Part shown: in pieces, positions 57,919 through 64,000 of the stretch
Layout: every line of letters starts with the position of its first letter
How positions within the stretch are numbered: the stretch's first letter is position 1
From: Devosia naphthalenivorans
GTDB lineage: Bacteria > Pseudomonadota > Alphaproteobacteria > Rhizobiales > Devosiaceae
NCBI RefSeq assembly: GCF_003056355.1
Contig: NZ_PYVW01000009.1
Span: forward strand, 62,001 to 126,000
Length of the DNA: 64,000 bases
Direction of reading: 5' to 3'
Translations under genes and position numbers: made by a program
The notes under the pieces: generated by a model
Seen by the model: the letters and a program-made list of their open reading frames with translations, nothing else
The model's database searches: none
What the model was told of the DNA's origin: nothing

Positions 57919-58365
57919 ATGATGCGCAGCAAGATCATCCATGATGCAAATGGCGAGCGGACGTTCGCAATCATCCTGGAAACGGGTGATGAGGTCCTCG
58001 GCTGCCTGGGCGAATTTGCCAGGCAGCATGAGCTGCAGGCCGCCAGCTTCAAGGCGATCGGCGCATTCTCCTCGGCCAAACTCGCCTTCTTCGATTGGGA
58101 AAGCAAAGAATACCTGCCCATTCCCGTGGATGAGCAGGTGGAAGTCGCTTCCCTGACGGGCGATATCGCCATCGGTCCGGATGGAAAGCCCGCCCTGCAC
58201 ATCCATGCAGTCCTCGGAAAGCGGGACGGCAGCGCCGCCGCCGGGCATCTGCAAGAGGCAGTGGTCCGTCCAACGCTGGAGATCATCCTAACCGAGGCTC
58301 CCGGCCATCTCAGGAAACGTATGGATGCCGATGTGGGGATCGCACTGATCGACCCCCGCATCTGA
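57919..58365 (+). CDS. PPC/DUF296-domain protein
   Basis: 148 residues with GGAGG before the ATG. TFAIILETGDEVLGCLGEFA, SFKAIGAFSSAKLAFFDWES and HIHAVLGKRDGSAAAGHLQE match the PPC (DUF296) fold, a trimeric domain of uncertain function in bacteria. It lies alone between the LacI-type gene and the convergent ABC operon. Confidence 0.88.
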   Translation: MMRSKIIHDANGERTFAIILETGDEVLGCLGEFARQHELQAASFKAIGAFSSAKLAFFDWESKEYLPIPVDEQVEVASLTGDIAIGPDGKPALHIHAVLGKRDGSAAAGHLQEAVVRPTLEIILTEAPGHLRKRMDADVGIALIDPRI

Positions 58366-58371
58366 AACTCC

Positions 58372-59187
58372 CTATTTGAAGATGCCCGCGAGCAGACGGC
58401 CCTCGATCTCGGCCAGATCGGGAGCGCCGCGCCGGCGCGGGCGGGGCTGGTCGATGGCGATGTCGAGCGCGATGCGGCCTTCATCGAGCACGATGACCCG
58501 ATCGGCCAAGGCGACCGCCTCGCCCACGTCGTGCGTCACGAAGAGCGCCGTGAAGCCCTGCTCCTGCCATACCCGCTCGATCAAAGCCTGCATGGTGATG
58601 CGGGTCAGCGCGTCGAGTGCGCCCAGGGGTTCGTCGAGGGCAAGGAATGCGGGCTGGCTCACCAGCGCACGAGCCAGGGCCGCGCGCTGCCGCTGGCCGC
58701 CAGACAAGCGCGAAGGCCACTCACCGGCCTTTTCGCCGAGCTGGACTTCAGCCAGGGCGGCCTCCGCCAGCCGGCGAGCGTCGCGCCTGCCGACGCCCTC
58801 CCCTAATCCGACCACAACATTGTCGATGACGCTGGCCCAGGGCAGCAGCCGCGGCTCCTGGAACACGATGCGCGAGCTTGGCTCAGTATCGGCGCCGTCG
58901 GGTCCGACGAAGCTGATGGCGCCAGAGGTCGGCGTATCCAGCCCGACCAGCAGGCGCAGCAGCGTGCTCTTGCCGCAGCCGCTTTTGCCGACGATGGCGA
59001 GGAACTGACCGGCAGGGACTTCGAGGTCGAGATCGTGCAGCACCGGCACATCCCCGAAGCTCTTCGCCAGCCCCTCGATGCGGATGCCAACACCACGATC
59101 ACCGGCGCGCTGGCGCGGGATGCGAGCCGCATATTCGGGCTCGATATCGTTGCCCCAGACGTTCTTGGTACGGACCGTCGTACTCAT
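58372..59187 (-). CDS. ssuB: ABC transporter ATP-binding protein, SsuB/TauB type
   Basis: 271 residues. Walker [16 protein letters not shown]-loop [12 protein letters not shown], signature [16 protein letters not shown], Walker [12 protein letters not shown] and switch [12 protein letters not shown]. This LPWxxV Q-loop pattern is typical of SsuB/TauB nitrate/sulfonate importers. It is last in the operon, 3 bp after the permease. Confidence 0.92.
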   Translation of the reverse strand: MSTTVRTKNVWGNDIEPEYAARIPRQRAGDRGVGIRIEGLAKSFGDVPVLHDLDLEVPAGQFLAIVGKSGCGKSTLLRLLVGLDTPTSGAISFVGPDGADTEPSSRIVFQEPRLLPWASVIDNVVVGLGEGVGRRDARRLAEAALAEVQLGEKAGEWPSRLSGGQRQRAALARALVSQPAFLALDEPLGALDALTRITMQALIERVWQEQGFTALFVTHDVGEAVALADRVIVLDEGRIALDIAIDQPRPRRRGAPDLAEIEGRLLAGIFK

Positions 59188-59190
59188 GGC

Positions 59191-60042
59191 TCAGCTCCTT
59201 GCCGATTTCTGGTAGGCGGGGTTCCACGACAGGGTCAGCCGTTCGAGGGTCAGCGCGACCAGGTCGGCCAGCTTGCCGAGCAGCGCATAGATGACGAGGG
59301 CCAGGATGACGACGTCCGTCATCATGAATTCGCGGGCCGAATTGGCCATGTGGCCGATACCGGATGAGGCGGCCATGCTTTCGGCGACGATCAGTGTCAG
59401 CCACATGATACCCAGCGAGAAGCGCAGACCGACGAAGATGGAGGGCAACGCGCCGGGAAAGATCACCTTGCGGAACAGGGTCCAGCCGTTCATGCCATAG
59501 ACGCGGCCCATCTCGATAAGTTGCGGATCGACATTTCGCACACCATGCAAGGTATTGAGGTAGATCGGGAAAAAGACGCCGAGCGCAGTGAGGAACAGCT
59601 TGGCCTCCTCCCCTATGCCGAACCACAGGATGACCAGCGGGATCAGCGCCAGATTGGGAATGGTGCGCAGCATCTGCAGCGTTGTGTCGGTCAGCGAATG
59701 GCTCAGCCGCGACACGCCATTGGCCAGGCCGAGCAGGAAGCCGATGGAGCCACCGACCAGGAGGCCCGATATGGCCCTGATGGCGCTGGCCTGGATGTTG
59801 ACCGCAAGCTCACCACTCACAAGCTTGTCCCAGAAGGCCCAAACGACCTGGATGGGCGCTGGCATAAGCCGGTTGGTAATCCAGCCGAAGGAGGATGCCG
59901 CCTGCCACAGCACCACGATGCCGAGCGGCAGCAGGAAGGGCAGCAGAGCCGATGGCGAAATAGCTAGGGAACGGCGCGGCGCGCGGATGCGCGGGCCGGT
60001 GGGCACGGAGATGGGCTTACCGAGTTCAGCAGCGAGAGTCAT
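59191..60042 (-). CDS. ssuC: ABC transporter permease, SsuC/TauC type
   Basis: 283 residues, about six membrane helices, with the family's EAA-type loop in AIRAISGLLVGGSIGFLLGL and PLVILWFGIGEEAKLFLTAL, followed by VYGMNGWTLFRKVIFPGALP and MAASSGIGHMANSAREFMMT. Substrate is probably a sulfonate or related organosulfur compound, judged from the adjacent monooxygenase. Confidence 0.92.
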   Translation of the reverse strand: MTLAAELGKPISVPTGPRIRAPRRSLAISPSALLPFLLPLGIVVLWQAASSFGWITNRLMPAPIQVVWAFWDKLVSGELAVNIQASAIRAISGLLVGGSIGFLLGLANGVSRLSHSLTDTTLQMLRTIPNLALIPLVILWFGIGEEAKLFLTALGVFFPIYLNTLHGVRNVDPQLIEMGRVYGMNGWTLFRKVIFPGALPSIFVGLRFSLGIMWLTLIVAESMAASSGIGHMANSAREFMMTDVVILALVIYALLGKLADLVALTLERLTLSWNPAYQKSARS

Positions 60043-60099
60043 GGCGACCTTCCAGTGAATGCAGGGGAAGCGGGCCGGCTTCAGGCCGGCCCGGCAGGT

Positions 60100-61065
60100 T
60101 CAGAGCGCAGGCGGATACCAGACGGCGTCGGCCACTGTGAGTTCACGAGGGATGATCTTGAGCCCGTAGAACTCGTCGGCCAGCGCCTGCTGGTAGGCGA
60201 TGATGTCATCATCGAGCGGCAGGATGGCGCCCAGGTCAGTGCCCTTGCGGCCAAGGGTGATGCGCGTGATTTCCGTCGGGACGCCGGTCGAGGCAGAGAT
60301 GGCTTCGGCGGTGGCATCGAGATCGGCCTGGGCCGCCTCGCCGACCTTTCGCAACTCATCGAGGACTTCGGCGAGGATGACGGGGTTGGCCTTCGCGTAG
60401 GCGCCGTTGGCCTGGTAGAAGCCGTAGGAATCCACCACGCCCTCGGTCGTGGTCAGCACGCGCGTATCGGGCTGCTGTGCCGCAATGGCATAATAGGGGT
60501 CCCAGATAACCCAGGCGTCGATCTGGTTATTGGCAAAGGCCGGCGCCGCATCCGGCGGCCCCAAATCGAGGGGCGTGACGTCGTCCAGCGTCAGTTCCAC
60601 GCTGCGCAGTGCCTTGACGATGAAGTTGTGCGAACTGGAACCGCGCTTGAAGGCAACCTTCTTGCCCTTGAGATCGGCCAGGGTCTGGATGGGACTGTCC
60701 TGCTTGACCAGAATTGCCGAGCCATCAAGGCTCCCGGGCGTGGCGGCCACATAGACCAGGTCGCCGCCTGCGGCATGGGCAAACAGTGGCGGCACGTCGC
60801 CGGTGGAGCCGAAATCGAGCGCATTGGCGCCCAGCGCTTCAAGCAGCGGTGGCCCCGAGGTGAACTCCGCCCAGGTGACGGTGACGCCGCGCGGAGCGAG
60901 GCGCGCCTCGATGGCGCCGCTGTTCTTGGCCAGGGCGAAAACGCCGCCCTTTTGCCAGCCGATGCGGAATTCGGTGGCACTATCCTGTGCACGCACGACG
61001 GCGGGCAGCGCCAGTGCGGCCGCCGTGCCGGCCAGCAGCGAGAAGGTCTGTCTACGAGTGAACAT
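60100..61065 (-). CDS. ssuA: Aliphatic sulfonate-type substrate-binding protein
   Basis: 321 residues from ATG 61063-61065 with GGAG upstream. The signal (MFTRRQTFSLLAGTAAALAL, AQ) contains a twin arginine near the N-terminus, compatible with Tat or Sec export. The body has FRIGWQKGGVFALAKNSGAI, GSTGDVPPLFAHAAGGDLVY and VAFKRGSSSHNFIVKAL, typical of SsuA/TauA proteins. Substrate is inferred from context. Confidence 0.9.
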   Translation of the reverse strand: MFTRRQTFSLLAGTAAALALPAVVRAQDSATEFRIGWQKGGVFALAKNSGAIEARLAPRGVTVTWAEFTSGPPLLEALGANALDFGSTGDVPPLFAHAAGGDLVYVAATPGSLDGSAILVKQDSPIQTLADLKGKKVAFKRGSSSHNFIVKALRSVELTLDDVTPLDLGPPDAAPAFANNQIDAWVIWDPYYAIAAQQPDTRVLTTTEGVVDSYGFYQANGAYAKANPVILAEVLDELRKVGEAAQADLDATAEAISASTGVPTEITRITLGRKGTDLGAILPLDDDIIAYQQALADEFYGLKIIPRELTVADAVWYPPAL

Positions 61066-61084
61066 GGAAGCTCCGTTGAAGAGG

Positions 61085-61651
61085 TCAGGCGCTCTGCGCC
61101 AACAGGTCTGCATTGCGGGTGGCGGCCAGGCGCCAACCGAGTTCGTCGACTACCCGCTCGATGCGGGCCTTGAGATTGACGCTGGCCGGCTCGTAGTCGG
61201 CAAAATCGGGCTCGGTGGCGTATATGCCGGTCGACAGGATATCAGCCGAAAAGAAGGCAAACAGCGGCCGCAAGCCGTGATCGACCACCAGCGCATGGCG
61301 CTCGCTGCCGCCAGTGGCGGTCAGCACCACCGGCTTGTCCTTGAGCGCCTTGGGATCGATCAGGTCGAACAGGTGCTTGAAAAGGCCCGTATAAGTGCCT
61401 TTGTAGACTGGCGAACCGACCACCAGCGCATCGGCATTGGTGATAATGTCGATCAACTCCATCAGATCGGGCGGCGCCTGCCGCGGGTCGAGCGTCGCGC
61501 CCAGCGAGGGATGGATATCGACCAGATCATAGATCGTGGTCCGGGCCCCTGCCCGCATCGCGGTGGTTTCGACGATGGACTCGACCAGGCTCTTGGTGCG
61601 GGACGGCACCGAGGAACTGCCGGCGAAGCCGACGATGTGCAACTGGCTCAT
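61085..61651 (-). CDS. NAD(P)H-dependent FMN reductase (SsuE/MsuE-like)
   Basis: 188 residues from the ATG overlapping the monooxygenase stop (ATGA). GFAGSSSVPSRTKSLVESIV binds the FMN phosphate and VVGSPVYKGTYTGLFKHLFD is the typical flavodoxin-like reductase segment. It supplies reduced FMN to the adjacent monooxygenase. Confidence 0.92.
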   Translation of the reverse strand: MSQLHIVGFAGSSSVPSRTKSLVESIVETTAMRAGARTTIYDLVDIHPSLGATLDPRQAPPDLMELIDIITNADALVVGSPVYKGTYTGLFKHLFDLIDPKALKDKPVVLTATGGSERHALVVDHGLRPLFAFFSADILSTGIYATEPDFADYEPASVNLKARIERVVDELGWRLAATRNADLLAQSA

Positions 61652-63015
61652 CACGCGCTACGCTGCTGTTGATTGGCACGCGCGACGAAGCGGTTGGCCG
61701 GGCGTTCGAGGCCGAGATTTTCCCTCAGGGTCGCGCCCTCGTACTCGGTGCGATAAAGCCCGCGCTGCTGGAGGAGCGGCACCACCTGCTCAACGAAATC
61801 GGTGAGGCCTGTCGGCAGGATGGGGGGCATGATGTTGAAGCCGTCGGCAGCACCGTTGTCGAACCAGTCCTGCAGCGCATCGGCGATCTGCTCCGGAGTG
61901 CCAACCACGGTGCGGTGACCGCGAGCAGTCGCCAGCGAGCGATAGAGTTCGCGCAGCGTCAGGCCGGTGCGCGTCAGGTCCGATACCAGTTTGAGGCGAC
62001 TCTTGTTGAGTTCGGTATCGGTGGGCAGCGCCGGGGCCAAATCATCGAGCGAGTAACCGGAAAGATCGACGCCCACGTAATATTGCTTGAGGATGCCCCA
62101 GGCGATGGACGGATGTACCAGCGACTGGATGAACTCGTAGTTCTCCTTGGCCTCGGCCTCGGTGCCGCCAAGCACCGGGAACAGGCCGGGCATGATCAGC
62201 AATTGCTCGGGACGGCGGCCATATTTGGCGAGGCGTCCCTTGACGTCGGAATAGAATTCCTGGCCATCGGCCAAAGTCTGGTTGGCGGTGAAGATGACCT
62301 CGGCCGTGCGGGCTGCAAGGTTGCGACCGGCCTCGGATGCGCCGGCCTGCACCACCACCGGCCGGCCTTGCGGCGAACGGGCGACATTGAGCGGACCGGC
62401 GACGTCGAAGAATTGACCGTGGTGATCGACCTTGTGCACCTTGTCGGGGTCGAGGAAGACGCCGCCTTCCTTGTCGATGATCAGCGCATCGTCCTCGTAG
62501 CTGTCCCAGAGGTCGAGCACGAGATCGACAACTTCCTCGGCGCGCTCGTAGCGATTGGCGTGCGCGGGATGGCCAGCAATGGAGAAGTTCTTCGAAACGT
62601 CGGCGCCCGTGGTCACCACGTTCCACGCCGCCCGGCCCTTGCTGATATGATCGAGCGAGGCGAACTTGCGGGCCAGCAGGTAAGGGTCCTCATAGGTGGT
62701 CGAGGCGGTGGCGACGAAGCCGATATTGCTGGTCACCTGCGACAGCGCCGACCACAGCGTCACCGGCTCGAAATGTGCCGAATGGCTGACGCGGGAGCGG
62801 ATTTCCGGATCGCGGTCGCCGTCCCAACCGGCGGGGCTATCAGCCACGAAGACCAGGTCGAACAGCCCCTTCTCGGCCGTTTGCGCCAGGCCGCGATAAT
62901 GATCGATGCTGTGCCCCGCTTCGGCGTCGGCGTCGGGGTGCCGCCAGGCGGCGATATGGTGGCCCGTTGCCATGATGAAGGCGCCGAGGCGTATCCTGCG
63001 TGCTGTGTCACTCAT
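61651..63015 (-). CDS. FMN-dependent LLM-class monooxygenase (NtaA/SnaA/DszA/SfnG group)
   Basis: 454 residues of the bacterial luciferase-like family. IRLGAFIMATGHHIAAWRHP at the start, ASTTYEDPYLLARKFASLDH, RAAWNVVTTGADVSKNFSIA and VQAGASEAGRNLAARTAEVI are diagnostic of the NtaA/DszA type. With the reductase and SsuABC-like importer this predicts oxidative release of sulfite from an organosulfur compound (for example a sulfonate or sulfone) under sulfur limitation. The exact substrate is unknown. First gene of the operon. Confidence 0.92.
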   Translation of the reverse strand: MSDTARRIRLGAFIMATGHHIAAWRHPDADAEAGHSIDHYRGLAQTAEKGLFDLVFVADSPAGWDGDRDPEIRSRVSHSAHFEPVTLWSALSQVTSNIGFVATASTTYEDPYLLARKFASLDHISKGRAAWNVVTTGADVSKNFSIAGHPAHANRYERAEEVVDLVLDLWDSYEDDALIIDKEGGVFLDPDKVHKVDHHGQFFDVAGPLNVARSPQGRPVVVQAGASEAGRNLAARTAEVIFTANQTLADGQEFYSDVKGRLAKYGRRPEQLLIMPGLFPVLGGTEAEAKENYEFIQSLVHPSIAWGILKQYYVGVDLSGYSLDDLAPALPTDTELNKSRLKLVSDLTRTGLTLRELYRSLATARGHRTVVGTPEQIADALQDWFDNGAADGFNIMPPILPTGLTDFVEQVVPLLQQRGLYRTEYEGATLRENLGLERPANRFVARANQQQRSA

Positions 63016-63054
63016 CTCGACCTCTCGATATTCAACCGCACCAACCGTGCAGCC

Positions 63055-63068
63055 ATGCCATTTGGCAT
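63055..63068. promoter_or_regulatory. Palindrome upstream of the organosulfur operon
   Basis: ATGCCA-TT-TGGCAT is a perfect 14-bp palindrome about 40 bp upstream of the monooxygenase start, a plausible operator. A CAACCGGCG-ATAA-CGCCGGTTG hairpin at 63195-63216 lies further on, before the next rightward gene. Confidence 0.4.
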
Positions 63069-63269
63069 TATCTCTACCGATTTAGTCGAGTATGATGTTT
63101 TGCGTTGTTTCGTGGATTTCCGGTTTGGCTTTTCGCTGGACCTGCAAAGGTGGGCAGACGGTTCCGCGCGGTCTTGATGTGCGTACTACCGGGCCAACCG
63201 GCGATAACGCCGGTTGTGGTACAGTGGCGATGGGAGCAAGTTGGGGTGCAACCAGGGCGAGGGGTGGCC

Positions 63270-63836
63270 ATGCAACCGGTTCGATACTCTATAAACATTA
63301 CGCTGGATGGATGCTGCGATCACGAGGCCATGGTTCCGGACGCAGAACTGCATCGTCACGCCACCAACCTTCTGGCACAGGCCGACGCACTGATATTCGG
63401 CCGCACCATCTACGAAATGATGGAGAGCGCCTGGCGTCCGCTGGCGGCAGGAGTGGAGCCGAGGCCGGACTGGGTTCTCGATTGGATGATGCCCTTTGCC
63501 CACACAATCGACGCCGCCAGGAAGTACGTCGTTTCCGACACCCTGGACCGGGTCGACTGGAATTCAGAGATCATTCGCGGGGATCGCCTGGAAGAAACTG
63601 TCCGCCACCTGCGGCAGCAGGACGGCAAGGGCCTGTTTGTCGGCGGGCTGCGGCTCCCGCTCGCCCTGGCGCAATTGGGGCTCATCGACGAGTACGAATT
63701 CGTGGTGCACCCGCGGATCGCGGGACACGGACCCACGCTGTTTGCGGGGTTGGCCAAGCATGTCGATCTGAAGCTGGTGGACCGGCACGAGTTCAGCGGC
63801 GGGGCCGTGGCATTGCGCTACGAGCCGAGGCGGTAG
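63270..63836 (+). CDS. Dihydrofolate reductase-family (RibD C-terminal-like) protein
   Basis: 188 residues from ATG 63270 with GAGGGGTGG upstream. YSINITLDGCCDHEAMVPDA, LLAQADALIFGRTIYEMMES and DGKGLFVGGLRLPLALAQLG match the DHFR/RibD_C family, with the late ELxxP-like VHPRIAGHGPTLFAG. NADPH-dependent reductase of unknown substrate, common near VOC-family genes such as the one that follows. Confidence 0.85.
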   Translation: MQPVRYSINITLDGCCDHEAMVPDAELHRHATNLLAQADALIFGRTIYEMMESAWRPLAAGVEPRPDWVLDWMMPFAHTIDAARKYVVSDTLDRVDWNSEIIRGDRLEETVRHLRQQDGKGLFVGGLRLPLALAQLGLIDEYEFVVHPRIAGHGPTLFAGLAKHVDLKLVDRHEFSGGAVALRYEPRR

Positions 63837-63869
63837 CCCACGGCCTGCCCATGCCCCGGTGCTAGCTGT

Positions 63870-64000
63870 TTAGCCCCGACGCGCCGCATCGATGGCAGCG
63901 ACGTCGATCTTGGTCATTTCCATCATGGCTTCAAAGGCGCGTTTTGCTTCATCGCCACCCGCAGCCATCGCCTCGCTCAGGGTACGCGGCGTTATCTGCC
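63870..64000 (-). CDS. VOC/PhnB-like protein (partial, 5' end outside window)
   Basis: Only the last 43 codons are present. They read ITPRTLSEAMAAGGDEAKRA then FEAMMEMTKIDVAAIDAARRG, the typical C-terminus of the PhnB/3-demethylubiquinone methyltransferase-like VOC family. It converges on the DHFR-family gene. Confidence 0.75.
   Translation of the reverse strand, partial: QITPRTLSEAMAAGGDEAKRAFEAMMEMTKIDVAAIDAARRG

Noticed and set aside
61669..63177. 502-codon plus-strand frame over the LLM monooxygenase
   Set aside because: Antisense shadow; the minus strand has complete family motifs and operon overlaps.

Overview
The window is a high-GC alphaproteobacterial chromosome segment. Its housekeeping gene order (surE, serS, tatCBA, scpBA, SPOR protein, argS, dgt, erpA; then valS, PopZ-family gene, tolC, pcm) and protein sequences fit the Hyphomicrobiales, most like Devosiaceae such as Devosia or Pelagibacterium. 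That placement is from memory of gene order, not from a search.

Region 1 (1-24319) is core chromosome. Almost everything reads on the minus strand: surE-serS, tatABC, an orphan ABC ATPase, scpA-scpB, a SPOR protein, argS, dgt, valS, a PopZ-family gene, tolC and pcm. erpA, a serine hydrolase whose 3' end looks frameshifted, xthA and an alpha/beta hydrolase are on the plus strand. Three families of palindromic repeats lie between the genes.

Region 2 (24320-48111) is a 23.7-kb integrated element in a tRNA-Cys(GCA) gene. A perfect 46-bp repeat of the tRNA 3' half bounds it, and a tyrosine integrase sits at the left end. It has a divergent control region with two paralogous ribbon-helix-helix-like regulators and two copies of a 16-bp palindrome. 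A tightly overlapping early operon contains a candidate replication initiator with iteron-like repeats inside its coding sequence. The only recognisable virion-morphogenesis genes are a tail assembly chaperone, with a T TTT TTG slippery site and a 76-codon -1 extension, and a 727-residue tape-measure-like protein. I see no terminase, portal, capsid, protease, tail tube, baseplate or lysis gene. Cargo includes a membrane-tailed HerA/DUF853 ATPase beside a zinc-ribbon coiled-coil protein, several membrane proteins, an LprI-like secreted protein, a very large RTX/cadherin-like secreted protein and a secreted nuclease. It is either a phage satellite that carries a tail-length module or a reduced prophage; the intact, translationally coupled genes favour something maintained.

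Region 3 (48140-64000) is accessory metabolism: two divergent regulator/short-chain-oxidoreductase pairs, a DnaB-like ATPase, a cytochrome b561, a TRAP importer (dctQMP) with a divergent LacI-type regulator, a PPC/DUF296 protein, an organosulfur operon (flavin monooxygenase, FMN reductase, SsuABC-type transporter), a DHFR/RibD-like reductase and the end of a VOC-family gene.
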